Assembly (NCBI RefSeq): GCF_001202035.1
Contig: NZ_LGHT01000004.1
Span: 113,561 to 177,560 of the forward strand
Length of the DNA stretch: 64,000 nucleotides
Direction of reading: 5' to 3'
Source of the DNA: Pseudorhodobacter wandonensis
GTDB taxonomy: Bacteria; Pseudomonadota; Alphaproteobacteria; Rhodobacterales; Rhodobacteraceae
Below the pieces are notes generated by a model. It was not told the DNA's origin. It searched no databases and was given only the letters and a program-made list of their open reading frames with translations. Below are positions 17,749-27,146 of the stretch, piece by piece. How positions within the stretch are numbered: the stretch's first letter is position 1; each line of letters opens with the position of its first letter. The translations under genes and the position numbers were made by a program.

Positions 17749-19701
17749 ATGCGGGTTTTGCCCTTTGTTCTGGCCGTTTTGGCTTGGATGTTTTTTGGTG
17801 CCTTTGCCACAGTGCAGGCCGACACCGCCCAGTCGGTTCTGACCACAAACACAGCCTTGGTGGAACGCGCCTCGCGCCAGACCATTGCGCCTGTCATTGC
17901 TGCCTTGGTTGAGAGCGGCGATGAGATGGTACCCGCAATCCTAGAGGCATGGGCCGACAAGCGGCTGGGCCTGCGCAAGGCAGATGGGGTTTATCTGCTG
18001 ATCCGCGCCGAGGGCGACAACTATGCGACCCGCAGCCTTGATGGCCAAGATCTGGGCCTTGCGCCAAAATCCGACATTACAGAGCTTAAGCCGAATGCCG
18101 GTGTGCGCGGACTTATCGCAACGGCTTTGGTGCAGTTCAACCTTTCCAGTAAAGATACGGCGAAAAGGGTAGCTGCACTTGATTCCATTGCAACCGATCC
18201 GAATGCTGATGCCCTGACGCCTCTGCGCGCCTCAATTGAGAATGAGCCGGACACAGCGCTAAAGGACCGTAAACAGCGCCTTGAGCGGCTGCTGACGCTG
18301 CGATTTGACCCCGATTCAGCTGCCCGCGTTGCCGCGATTGAAAGCTTTGGCACCGATACACAACTGGATCTGCGTGCTGCCCTGAACCCTTTGCTTTCAA
18401 CCAAGCGCGTTGCTGTTGAAGGTGCCGCGCCCGAAGGTGCAAATATCGCCAACACCTTGAAAATTGATGAGGATATTACATCCAACCAAGCCTATGGCCA
18501 GTTGGTGGATGCCAGTTTGGTGCCTGCACGCCTGACCGTAGCCGACCAACGTGCCGCTTTGCTGGCCAATCTGAAAGACGGGGTTGTAGGCGGCCTGCCC
18601 TTGGCAAAGTTGAACACTCAATCCGCCCGAGACCGCGCCTATACTGCGCTGGAAACACAAGGTCTGGCGCGGGTTGCGGCAACCGAAAATGAAATCGCAG
18701 CCACGCTGGCCAAATATCAGTTCTTTGACATTTATGATGAGCGTGACCCTGCCGTGACCGATGCCGCGCGCGATGCCCTGCGTGCGATTGACCAAAACGT
18801 AGGCCTGATGCGTGCCGCTGATCTTGGCCTTGACGGGCTGTCGCTGGCCTCGATCTACTTTCTGGCTGCGATCGGCCTTGCTATCACCTTTGGTGTTATG
18901 GGCGTCATCAACATGGCACATGGTGAGTTTATCACTATCGGCGCCTATACCGGCTATGTCGTGCAGCAATGGATTTCGGATTACACAATATCGATCCTAG
19001 TTGCCCTGCCCTTGGCCTTTGCGATCACCTTTGGCCTTGGCGTCGCGATGGAGCGGTTGGTGATACGCTTCCTATACAAGCGCCCGTTGGAGACATTGCT
19101 GGCAACGTTCGGGATTTCCATCGCGCTGCAACAGATTTTGAAGAACATTTTTGGCACACAGGCCCGCCCGCTTACATCGCCTGCTTGGCTGGATGGCGCG
19201 TGGATGCTGAATGACGTGGTGTCGATCAGCTATATCCGTGTGGCGATTTTCGTGCTGGCGCTGCTGTTTCTGGGCGTGTTCCTTTGGATCATAAAGCGCA
19301 CGCGGCTGGGCCTAGAGGTGCGGGCCGTGACGCAAAACCCGACAATGGCCGCCAGCATGGGCATCAACCCCGACCGCATCAATATGCTGACCTTTGGCAT
19401 TGGCTCGGGCATCGCGGGCATTGCCGGCGTGGCGATTGGTCTGTTTGCCAAGGTCACGTCAGAGCTGGGCAGCGATTATATCGTTCAGAGCTTTATGACC
19501 GTGGTTGTCGGCGGGGTTGGCAACATCTGGGGCGCGCTTGCGGGGGCCACGATGATCGGCGGATTGCAAAAGACCATCGAGTGGTTGAACCCGTCGAACA
19601 CACTGGCCGCACAGACCTATATGATCTTGTTTATCATCCTCTTTATCCAATTCCGGCCGCGGGGAATCATCGCCCTTAAGGGCCGCGCGGCAGGAGATTG
19701 A
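17749..19701 (+). CDS. urtB: Urea ABC transporter permease UrtB with long periplasmic N-domain
   Basis: Membrane subunit of the urea transporter, 650 aa. It opens with a signal or anchor segment (residues 4-22). About 330 residues of soluble, mostly helical, Asp/Ala-rich sequence follow, then a LivH-type permease domain (about 360-645) with the N-M-A-H-G-E-F motif and V-V-G-G-V-G-N-I-W-G-A near the end. UrtB proteins are longer than ordinary LivH permeases for this reason. It is followed by urtC with a 3-nt gap to the chosen start. Confidence 0.95.
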   Translation: MRVLPFVLAVLAWMFFGAFATVQADTAQSVLTTNTALVERASRQTIAPVIAALVESGDEMVPAILEAWADKRLGLRKADGVYLLIRAEGDNYATRSLDGQDLGLAPKSDITELKPNAGVRGLIATALVQFNLSSKDTAKRVAALDSIATDPNADALTPLRASIENEPDTALKDRKQRLERLLTLRFDPDSAARVAAIESFGTDTQLDLRAALNPLLSTKRVAVEGAAPEGANIANTLKIDEDITSNQAYGQLVDASLVPARLTVADQRAALLANLKDGVVGGLPLAKLNTQSARDRAYTALETQGLARVAATENEIAATLAKYQFFDIYDERDPAVTDAARDALRAIDQNVGLMRAADLGLDGLSLASIYFLAAIGLAITFGVMGVINMAHGEFITIGAYTGYVVQQWISDYTISILVALPLAFAITFGLGVAMERLVIRFLYKRPLETLLATFGISIALQQILKNIFGTQARPLTSPAWLDGAWMLNDVVSISYIRVAIFVLALLFLGVFLWIIKRTRLGLEVRAVTQNPTMAASMGINPDRINMLTFGIGSGIAGIAGVAIGLFAKVTSELGSDYIVQSFMTVVVGGVGNIWGALAGATMIGGLQKTIEWLNPSNTLAAQTYMILFIILFIQFRPRGIIALKGRAAGD

Positions 19702-19703
19702 TC

Positions 19704-20930
19704 ATGCTTTTCGCAAAATCCAAACCGTCCCTGATCGTCGTTATCGCAACCCTTCTGGTGTTCTCGCTGGTGGTCACCGTTCTGTCCGAAGGCTATGGCA
19801 CGGGCGTACTTTCCACCTCATTCATCAAAACCTTAGGCAAGACACTGTGCCTGTGCCTCGCTGCGCTGGCGATGGATCTGGTCTGGGGCTATGCGGGCAT
19901 TCTTAGCCTTGGACATATGGCGTTTTTTGCGCTCGGCGGCTACATGATCGGCATGTGGCTGATGTATGCCCGCACCGCCGAGATTGTGACCACAGCCCTT
20001 GCCGGTGGCGGCTTGCCCGCTACGCCTGCCGAAATACAAGACGGCATCACCAGCCAGATTTTTGGCGTGGTCGGCACGTCGGAATTGCCGTTCATCTGGG
20101 GCTTTGCCCACAGCTTTCCGCTGCAAATGTTGTTGGTGGTTTTGGTGCCAGGGCTACTTGCGCTGTGTTTTGGTTGGCTGGCGTTTCGGGCGCGGGTGAC
20201 AGGGGTATACCTGTCAATCCTGACGCAAGCGATGACGCTGGCACTGGCGCTGTATCTGTTTCAAAACGATTCCGGCCTGCGTGGCAACAATGGCTTGTCG
20301 GGCCTGCAAAACCTGCCCGGCCTGTCCAGCACCAGCCAAGACAGCCTGTCGATCTGGTTCTTTTGGGCCTCGGCTGCGGCGTTAGGTTTGGCCTATCTGC
20401 TGATCTCTTGGGTGGTGTCGGGCAAGTTCGGATCAGTCATCCGCGCCATTCGCGATGATGAGGCCCGCGTGCGGTTTTTGGGCTATTCGGTTGAAGGGTA
20501 CAAGCTGTTCGTATTCATCCTTACTGCCGTGATTTGCGCATTGGCGGGTGCACTTTACTACCCGCAAGCCGGCATCATCAACCCAGCCGAACTGGCCCCT
20601 ACCGCATCGATTTATCTTGCAGTTTGGGTGGCAATCGGCGGGCGCGGGCGCTTGTACGGCGCTATCATTGGTGCTGCGTTTGTCTCGCTGCTGTCCAGCT
20701 GGTTCACCGGCGGGCGAGCGCCATCTATCCCGCTCGTATTTGGCACGCTGAACTGGGTCGACTGGTGGCAAGTACTGCTGGGCCTGTCATTCGTGCTGGT
20801 CACCTTGTTCGCGCCCAAAGGCATCGGCGGGTTGTTCGATAGCCTTGCAGGGCTGCACAGCCCCAACCGCCGTGGCGCGCCATTGGGCCCAAATGATGGC
20901 AGCTTGCAAGAAAAAGAGGCGTTGAAATGA
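19704..20930 (+). CDS. urtC: Urea ABC transporter permease UrtC
   Basis: Second membrane subunit (408 aa, LivM-type). The ATG at 19704 is chosen over an in-frame TTG at 19698 because an AGGAG at 19692-19696 lies 7 nt before it. Many hydrophobic segments span the protein, with G-Y-A-G-I-L-S-L-G-H near residue 57 and I-G-G-R-G-R-L-Y-G-A-I-I-G-A near 310, both family features. The stop overlaps the urtD start (ATGA). Confidence 0.95.
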   Translation: MLFAKSKPSLIVVIATLLVFSLVVTVLSEGYGTGVLSTSFIKTLGKTLCLCLAALAMDLVWGYAGILSLGHMAFFALGGYMIGMWLMYARTAEIVTTALAGGGLPATPAEIQDGITSQIFGVVGTSELPFIWGFAHSFPLQMLLVVLVPGLLALCFGWLAFRARVTGVYLSILTQAMTLALALYLFQNDSGLRGNNGLSGLQNLPGLSSTSQDSLSIWFFWASAAALGLAYLLISWVVSGKFGSVIRAIRDDEARVRFLGYSVEGYKLFVFILTAVICALAGALYYPQAGIINPAELAPTASIYLAVWVAIGGRGRLYGAIIGAAFVSLLSSWFTGGRAPSIPLVFGTLNWVDWWQVLLGLSFVLVTLFAPKGIGGLFDSLAGLHSPNRRGAPLGPNDGSLQEKEALK

Positions 20931-21673
20931 CTGCATTGCTCGAGGTTTCCGGCGCTTGCGTCAGCTTTGACGGTTTTCGCGCCATCAACAACCTGACCTT
21001 TACTATCGGCCCGCAAGAGTTGCGGGCGATCATCGGGCCAAACGGCGCAGGCAAATCGACGTTCATGGATATCGTCACCGGCAAAACCCGCCCCGACAGC
21101 GGCAGCGTGATGTTTGGCGAAAAATCCACGTCATTGTTAAAGCTTTCCGAAGCGCAAATTGCGCGCATTGGCGTTGGCCGGAAATTCCAACGCCCCACGG
21201 TGTTTGAAGACCAAACCGTTACCGAAAACCTGACCCTCGCGCTAAAGGCCGCACGCTGCCCGTGGCGGGTGTTGATCTGGCGCAAAGCACGGGCAGATGT
21301 AGCGCGGATTGCCGATTTGGCCGCCCAGGTCGGTCTGGCTGATCATCTGGCCCGCAAGGCAGGCGAGCTTAGCCACGGTCAAAAACAATGGTTGGAAATT
21401 GCGATGCTGCTGGCGCAAGAGCCACGCTTGCTGCTTGTTGACGAGCCTGCAGCAGGTATGACCCCAGCCGAGCGCGAGCATACCACAGCTCTTTTGGTAG
21501 ACATCGCCAAAACGCGCGCCGTTGTGGTTGTGGAACATGATATGGAGTTCGTTCGCCGCCTGAATTGCAAAGTCACTGTGCTGCATGAAGGCGCAGTTCT
21601 GGCTGAGGGATCACTGGACCACGTAACCAAAAATCAACAGGTCATCGATGTCTATCTTGGGCGCGGCGAATGA
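20927..21673 (+). CDS. urtD: Urea ABC transporter ATP-binding protein UrtD
   Basis: Cytoplasmic ATPase of the urea transporter, 248 aa (LivG type). Walker A G-P-N-G-A-G-K-S-T sits at residues 38-46, the signature L-S-H-G-Q-K-Q-W-L-E-I-A in the middle, Walker B L-L-L-V-D-E-P-A-A-G-M-T and the H-loop V-V-E-H-D-M-E. It overlaps urtC by 4 nt. Confidence 0.95.
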   Translation: MTALLEVSGACVSFDGFRAINNLTFTIGPQELRAIIGPNGAGKSTFMDIVTGKTRPDSGSVMFGEKSTSLLKLSEAQIARIGVGRKFQRPTVFEDQTVTENLTLALKAARCPWRVLIWRKARADVARIADLAAQVGLADHLARKAGELSHGQKQWLEIAMLLAQEPRLLLVDEPAAGMTPAEREHTTALLVDIAKTRAVVVVEHDMEFVRRLNCKVTVLHEGAVLAEGSLDHVTKNQQVIDVYLGRGE

Positions 21674-21689
21674 AGATTGGATCAGAAGA

Positions 21690-22385
21690 ATGATTGAAAC
21701 CAAGGGCCTAACCCTGCACTATGGCAGCTCGCAAATTCTGCATGGCATAGATTTTACCGCCAAAGCGGGTGAGGTGACCTGCATCATGGGCACCAATGGC
21801 GTCGGCAAAACCAGCTTTCTAAAGGCGTTGGCCGGCACGCACCCACGGTCAGGCGGCACGATTGAACTTGCCGGTAAACCGCTGGGCCTGCACCGCCCGC
21901 AAGAGATGGCGCATATGGGCGTTTCCATCGTGCCGCAGGGCCGGATGATTTTTCCTTTGCTGACCGTTCGGGAAAATCTGGAGACAGCTTTTTCCGTTTT
22001 TCCCAAATCGGAACATACCATTCCCACCGAGGTGTTCGAGCTGTTTCCCGTTTTGCGCGAGATGCAAAATCGGCGGGGCGGCGACCTTTCGGGTGGGCAG
22101 CAACAACAGTTGGCGATTGCCCGCGCGATGATCATGCGGCCCAAGGTGTTGCTTCTGGATGAGCCGACCGAGGGTATTCAACCCAACATCATCCAGCAGA
22201 TCGGGCGGGTGATTGAGTATCTGAAAGGCAAAGGCGACATGGCGATCGTGATGGTCGAACAATACTTCGATTTCGCCTATGGGTTGGCCGATCACATCTA
22301 TGTTTTGCGCCGTGGTGATGTTGCAATTCGGGGCGAAAAGAGCCAGCTGGACCGCACGCAATTGCGGGGCGAGGTGTCGGTTTAA
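21690..22385 (+). CDS. urtE: Urea ABC transporter ATP-binding protein UrtE
   Basis: Second ATPase of the urea transporter, 231 aa (LivF type). The ATG at 21690 follows AGAAGA and starts M-I-E-T-K-G-L; the longer in-frame reading overlaps urtD and is rejected. Walker A is G-T-N-G-V-G-K-T-S, the signature [12 protein letters not shown] and Walker [12 protein letters not shown]. It is the last gene of the operon, and its end meets the end of a decayed exporter gene on the other strand. Confidence 0.95.
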   Translation: MIETKGLTLHYGSSQILHGIDFTAKAGEVTCIMGTNGVGKTSFLKALAGTHPRSGGTIELAGKPLGLHRPQEMAHMGVSIVPQGRMIFPLLTVRENLETAFSVFPKSEHTIPTEVFELFPVLREMQNRRGGDLSGGQQQQLAIARAMIMRPKVLLLDEPTEGIQPNIIQQIGRVIEYLKGKGDMAIVMVEQYFDFAYGLADHIYVLRRGDVAIRGEKSQLDRTQLRGEVSV

Positions 22386-23680
22386 TTACCAATAAACCCG
22401 CCCGATTGCCGGTTCCAAAGCGTTGCATAAACACCGCCCGCCGCAAGCAATTCGGCATAGGTGCCTTGGTCTGCAATCTGGCCCGCAACAAGCACGATAA
22501 TCTTGTCCATTTCGGCAATTGTCGACAGGCGGTGCGCTATTGCTATCACAGTCTTGTTTTGCATCACTTGGATCAGCGTGGCTTGAATTTCTGCCTCAAC
22601 ACCGCTGTCCAGGGCACTTGTCGCTTCATCCAAAATCATGACGGGCGCGTTTTTCAGCATCACCCGCGCAAGCGCGATCCGTTGGCGCTGACCACCCGAC
22701 AATTTTACGCCGCGCCCGCCCACATGCGCGTCATAGCCGGTGCGGCCCTTGTGACAATGGTGCGGCACAGCTCGGATGGAATTCTGCCCCGCAGTGACCT
22801 GCAATTTTGGCGCATCCGTTTCAAACGCCATGGCCAACGGTTAGCTGATGGAGCGTAGATCGACACTGATTTAACGCTCTGCAAACTAGGTGACCCGCGT
22901 TTACTCAAGCGACTACAGGTGCTCGGCCTCGATATCTTCACGGCGGCCAAACCGGCTAACGGTGTCAAAGTTGGAAAACGCATCCACAGCCCCGCCCAAT
23001 AAAGCGGATTTCGACGCCAAAAAAGTTTCCATCGACTGAACCATGCGCGGGATAATTACGACCATCAACGTGACATACATCATCACCGAAATCAGCAAGG
23101 GCCGCACAAGGAAAATATCGGTATCGGCCATAAAGGTAACCACGCCAACCATATAAACGAGGCCAAAGGCTACCACATTTAGCGAATGATAAATCACGTC
23201 CGACGCATAATTGCCGACAAGAACCAGCCGCGAATCCGTGCGGCCAGCCAAATCTTCTTGGAACCAACCGACCGACTGCTTGGTCAAATGGTCATGCGCG
23301 CGCCAGCGGACCAAATTGGCTGCGTTTCACTGCAACCCGATGTTATTGACTGCATGGCGAGCAACCTGCGCGACGGGGCGCACCAATACCCCCATCAAAC
23401 CTGCACCAATCAGGCTGGCGCGGTGGGTCTGCCAAATCTCGGCGGGTGCGGTATCAGACAACATATCGATTGGCCGCTCCGCATAACCAATCAGCCAAAC
23501 CTCCATAACTGCCGAAAACAAAGTAACCATTACGCTGAGCATCAACACCTAGCGCAGGGGGTATAAATGCGACCGCAAATACGGCCAGACCTGACAAGCA
23601 GGCGGCACGCCGGCGCCGAGGTCATAAGGGTTGGCGAGGTAAAGCGCGGTTCGCGTGATGCGATCGTAGGGTTTGAACAT
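22382..23680 (-). pseudogene. Decayed ABC exporter (transmembrane plus ATPase half-transporter)
   Basis: Remnant of an MsbA/multidrug-type exporter, about 430 codons left of a usual 600. An ATG at 23680 opens about 43 codons, ending in an in-frame TAG at 23550-23552. The next piece reads on in the same frame to about 23327 (segments L-I-G-Y-A-E-R-P-I-D-M-L and N-I-G-L-Q), then shifts frame; W-R-A-H-D-H-L continues to 22913. The region that should hold Walker A is missing. The last piece (22382-22837) keeps [25 protein letters not shown] and I-A-H-R-L-S-T. With a stop codon, a frameshift and a deletion it is clearly dead. Confidence 0.9.
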
Positions 23681-23794
23681 GGTTTGACTACTTCGCAGCC
23701 AAAGAACTTGGCGCGTGCGACCTTACCTTAGTTAAGCTAGAGCGCCAACATACGGTGACGCCGCCCAAAGGCGTTCAGCAATCGTAGACGGCTG

Positions 23795-25021
23795 TCAATA
23801 GTTCCACATCGTACCATCTTGCAGGCGTACAATGGGGTGACTACCGGGTTTATAGCTATAGCGCGCAACCTCTTTTTCATCGAAATCAACGCCCAAACCG
23901 GGCGCGTCACTTACATAAACCATGCCGCTTTCCATTTTGTGCTCTGACGGGAACAGGGCGTCACATTCGGGCGTGCCCAAGACCAAATATTCCTGAATCC
24001 CGAAATTCGGCGCCCACGCATTCAGATGCGCCTGCGCCGCCATACAAAGTGGCGAATGGCTAGGCGCACCGTGAAAACCAGTGCGGACATTGTGCAGGCC
24101 AGCCAAATCCACAATACGTTTGGTCGGCGTTATGCCGCCCGCGTAAGTAACGGCCACGCGGATAAAGTCTATCAGCTCGTGTTCGATCAGCTTGTTGCAA
24201 TCGTAGACCGAGTTGAACACCTCGCCAATCGCGACAGGCACGGTCGAATGCTGGCGGAGCAGACGCAGCGCGTTTTGGTCTTCGGCAGGGGTTGGATCTT
24301 CCAGCCAAAACAGGCCTACAGGCTCAACAGCCTTGGCAAATTCGGCCGCCTCTCGCGGGGTCAGGCGGTGGTGCACGTCATGCAGTATTTTCAAATCCGG
24401 CCCAAACCGCGCCCGAATTTCGGCCAGGGCTCCGGGCATATAGCGCATATAGCGTTCAGTATCCCAAATCTCGACCTTGGGGCGTATGCCGCTGAAATCG
24501 CTGATGTAATGTTTGCCCTCGCCTTTGTGTTCGGGCACCGCATAGCTGGCAGATGGCATCCCCGGAATGCCGCATTGTACGCGCACGGCCTTATAGCCCA
24601 GTGCCACATAATGCGAAATCGACTCCATCAAATCCTCTAGGTCCGCGCCGGTGGCATGGGCGTAAACCATTGCGCCATCACGGCTTTTACCGCCGAACAG
24701 CTGATACAAAGGCATATTCGCCAGCTTGCCCTTGATATCCCACAGCGCCATATCAATCGCCCCGTAAGCTGCCATCGCAATCGGGCCGCGCCGGAAATAG
24801 GCGCCTCGGTACAAGTACTGCCAGATATCCTCGCTGTTGCGCGGGTCCATCCCGATCAGCGCGGGGATCAGGTAGTCCTGCAAATAGGCGGCAGGCAGGG
24901 TTTCACGGTTGTTTAAGGTGGCATCACCAAGCCCGTAAACGCCCTGATCCGTCATGATTTTTAGCGTGACGTAATTCTTACCCGGACCACCGACAAAAAC
25001 TTTTGCACCCGTGATTTTCAT
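23795..25021 (-). CDS. D-mannonate dehydratase family protein (ManD/RspA, enolase superfamily)
   Basis: Cytosolic Mg-dependent sugar-acid dehydratase, 408 aa. The ATG at 25021 is preferred to a GTG at 25030 because AGGTGA lies about 8 nt upstream. The N-terminal capping domain and the TIM barrel are complete. Metal-site and catalytic motifs of the ManD subgroup are visible: H-D-V-H-H-R (Asp ligand, His acid), W-L-E-D-P-T-P (Glu), A-I-G-E-V-F-N-S (Glu), plus H-G-A-P-S-H and an ending of M-W-N-Y. ManD members convert D-mannonate (some D-gluconate) to 2-keto-3-deoxygluconate; activity varies a lot, so the substrate is uncertain. It is co-directional with and 9 nt downstream of an oxidoreductase gene. 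Confidence 0.85.
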   Translation of the reverse strand: MKITGAKVFVGGPGKNYVTLKIMTDQGVYGLGDATLNNRETLPAAYLQDYLIPALIGMDPRNSEDIWQYLYRGAYFRRGPIAMAAYGAIDMALWDIKGKLANMPLYQLFGGKSRDGAMVYAHATGADLEDLMESISHYVALGYKAVRVQCGIPGMPSASYAVPEHKGEGKHYISDFSGIRPKVEIWDTERYMRYMPGALAEIRARFGPDLKILHDVHHRLTPREAAEFAKAVEPVGLFWLEDPTPAEDQNALRLLRQHSTVPVAIGEVFNSVYDCNKLIEHELIDFIRVAVTYAGGITPTKRIVDLAGLHNVRTGFHGAPSHSPLCMAAQAHLNAWAPNFGIQEYLVLGTPECDALFPSEHKMESGMVYVSDAPGLGVDFDEKEVARYSYKPGSHPIVRLQDGTMWNY

Positions 25022-25030
25022 GTTCTTCAC

Positions 25031-26173
25031 CTAAGCTTTCAAATCTGACAGGTCGGTCCAATTATCGGCCGAACGGATGATCTCAATGATTTGCTGATAC
25101 TGACTGCCCTCGGCAAAGGTAGGATAGGGTTCAACCACTTCGCCGGTAATATCACGCACAAATTCGCGCACGAGGTAGTGCCAGCATTGCTCCGTCTCGC
25201 CCTTCACATCGGCGATTGAATCGGAGATGTGCTGCGGTAGCGGCAAATCGACCCACTGCTTGGTCGCACCATAAAGCGAAAGCTGGCCACTGCCGTAATG
25301 CCCCTTCAGGTAAATCGCGCCTTTGGTGCCATAGAAAACGATGTGGTCTTCGCGGAAACGCGGCACAAGGCCGCCATGTTTGAACAGCACCGAAACTGGC
25401 TTGTCGGCAAAAGGACTCTGCACCTGTGCCATCACAGTGTAGGACCATTCGACATTGCTTTCACCCCATTTTAGCGCAGGGTCATTCAGGTCTTTGGGGA
25501 TGAAATCGCGCCGTGTGGCAAAGTTATGTACGCCTTCAACAATCGGGGCACGCCCCATATCGTCGCGCACCTCGCCATTTATGCGCAAGATCTTCTCGCC
25601 GACGACCGAGGCGACAATCGACAGGGTATGCGTAAAGTTATTGTTCAATCGCCCGCCGCCCTGCTCGGCTCGGTGTGACCAACCAAAGGGAATTTCGCGT
25701 TCAAGATTGAAATGCGAGATACATTCGACCTCTGTCGGTTCTCCGATTGCGCCAGAGGCAACCAGCTCCTTGGCGTGAAGCACACTGGCAGTATAGCGAA
25801 AGCTGGCCGCATAAGCTGTTTTGACATGCTTTTCCTGCGCAAGCCGGTGCAGCTCTTTTGCGGTCTGGGCGCTATGCGTCATCGGCTTATCACAAAACAC
25901 GTGACAGTCCACGGCGATTGCTTGCTTTATTGGCTCATAATGCGCACCGCCAGGCGTGGCGATGGAAACAATATCGGGCTGGCAGGCCTGCAATGCCGCT
26001 TGCCAATCGGTTCCGTGATACGGAATCGCTAATTGGGCCACCACGTCCGCGACAACGCTCGGCGTGCGACCTACAATGCCAACCACAACACAACCCGCGG
26101 CCCGAAAGGCCTCGGCATGGCCCTTCCCAGCAAAACCGGTTCCGGAAATCAAGACTCTTAGAGATTTGGTCAT
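25031..26173 (-). CDS. Gfo/Idh/MocA-family NAD(P)-dependent sugar oxidoreductase
   Basis: 380-aa cytosolic dehydrogenase. A Rossmann nucleotide-binding motif G-T-G-F-A-G-K-G-H lies at residues 11-19, and C-D-K-P-M-T-H (the usual catalytic-lysine E-K-P region) about residue 94-100. A C-terminal beta-sheet domain follows, with the N-N-N-F-T-H segment near residue 180. The substrate cannot be read from the sequence; sugars, inositols or their oxidised forms are typical. With the ManD homologue it forms a two-gene unit that could oxidise and dehydrate an aldose or aldonate. No LacI operator like the one at 28.2-28.3 kb is seen upstream. Confidence 0.85.
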   Translation of the reverse strand: MTKSLRVLISGTGFAGKGHAEAFRAAGCVVVGIVGRTPSVVADVVAQLAIPYHGTDWQAALQACQPDIVSIATPGGAHYEPIKQAIAVDCHVFCDKPMTHSAQTAKELHRLAQEKHVKTAYAASFRYTASVLHAKELVASGAIGEPTEVECISHFNLEREIPFGWSHRAEQGGGRLNNNFTHTLSIVASVVGEKILRINGEVRDDMGRAPIVEGVHNFATRRDFIPKDLNDPALKWGESNVEWSYTVMAQVQSPFADKPVSVLFKHGGLVPRFREDHIVFYGTKGAIYLKGHYGSGQLSLYGATKQWVDLPLPQHISDSIADVKGETEQCWHYLVREFVRDITGEVVEPYPTFAEGSQYQQIIEIIRSADNWTDLSDLKA

Positions 26174-26512
26174 AGGCTCGCCTTCAGATTGGGTGACTAG
26201 TATGGTAATTTGAAAATCCCCTCACTGCAATGTTGATTCGGCAAATGCGAAGTATTCGACCGTATCTGGCTGCCCCGCCTAGTTATTTGACACACCGGTC
26301 GAACTGTATGTTTTCTGATCTTTGCGCCAAGAACCTATGGCTCAACAATCAACCAAATCGATACCACGGCCCCACATCCGCAAAATCATGGCCGCAATTG
26401 CCAAGTTATTTTCAAAGCACATCGCTAGCAGCGCTGCCCAGATTTTTTTCCAGAAAAATTTCAGAAAGGTTCTGGACGTCCTTGATTCAGCTTGCTATAT
26501 GCCTCGAAGTGT
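26174..26512. other. Intergenic region upstream of the oxidoreductase and tRNA-Asn
   Basis: About 339 nt with no supported gene. It must contain the oxidoreductase promoter (minus) and the tRNA promoter (plus); TATATG at 26496-26501 is a reasonable tRNA -10. No repeat or operator stands out. Confidence 0.35.
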
Positions 26513-26587
26513 TCCGGCGTAGCTCAGCGGTAGAGCAAGCGACTGTTAATCGCTTGGCCGTAGGTTCGATCCCTACCGCCGGAGCCA
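26513..26587 (+). tRNA. tRNA-Asn (anticodon GTT)
   Basis: 75-nt tRNA including an encoded CCA end. The acceptor stem pairs TCCGGCG with CGCCGGA. The D-loop region has AGCTCAGCGGTAGAGC and the anticodon stem is AGCGA/TCGCT around the loop CTGTTAA (anticodon GTT). The T-arm reads GTAGGTTCGATCCCTAC. G is the discriminator base before CCA. It lies at the edge of the accessory sugar region. Confidence 0.97.
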
Positions 26588-26615
26588 TATTCAACTTAAG
26601 TTGTTGAAATACCTA

Positions 26616-26638
26616 ACGAAGCCAAAGCTTGGCTTCGT
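26616..26638 (+). terminator. Hairpin downstream of tRNA-Asn
   Basis: Inverted repeat ACGAAGCCAA / TTGGCTTCGT (10-bp stem, loop AGC) 29 nt after the tRNA. There is no T-tract after it, so it may be a processing or Rho-assisted end rather than a classic intrinsic terminator. Confidence 0.5.
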
Positions 26639-26769
26639 GGGTGTGGCACCCCACCGCGGCCGCTTTTGCCAGTCCAAACGCGATCGGACACGCTTAATTT
26701 TTGTAGAAATGCCGTTACTCCCGGAACATTTTCATTAGGCTTGTAGGTTTCGGGCTAAAGAGATGCTCA

Positions 26770-27099
26770 ATGACCAAGGATCAACGCGAGATTCAGCGCA
26801 AATTGCGGATACTTCGATATGCAGAAGATACTGGGCACGTCGCTAAGACGTGTCGCTATTCTGGCATCGGCCGGATGAGTTTTTACCGATGGCGCAAAGA
26901 TTGTGCCGAGCGCGGTGAAACGGAGCTGATAGACGCGCCACCGATCCCGAAACGCCACGCCAACAGGACGCCAGTGCCACTTGAGGGGAAAGTTCCCTAT
27001 CAAATGCGATTACTTGTCGCCTCACTTGTACCCATCCGGCCCTGTTTGGACCCAAAATTGAAGACGGCCAAATCGCGGACGCTTTGCTTGCGGCCCTAG
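26770..27099 (+). pseudogene. Truncated IS481-type transposase N-terminus
   Basis: The first 75 or so residues match the helix-turn-helix front end of IS481-like transposases: K-L-R-I-L-R-Y-A-E, then C-R-Y-S-G-I-G-R-M-S-F-Y-R-W, then P-I-P-K-R-H-A-N-R-T-P. After about residue 80 the reading becomes unlike any transposase and stops at 27099; the DDE catalytic core is missing. No terminal inverted repeats were found. It is a remnant, located just after tRNA-Asn and before the LacI gene. Confidence 0.75.
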
Positions 27100-27146
27100 T
27101 CAACGAAGCATGGCACCTTTGCCCCCGGCAATGGTTTCAGAGCATA

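Noticed and set aside
26174..26512. A LacI operator for the oxidoreductase/ManD pair
   Set aside because: No ATATCGATAT-like or GATATATCG-like inverted repeat is present upstream of these genes, so membership in the same regulon is not supported.
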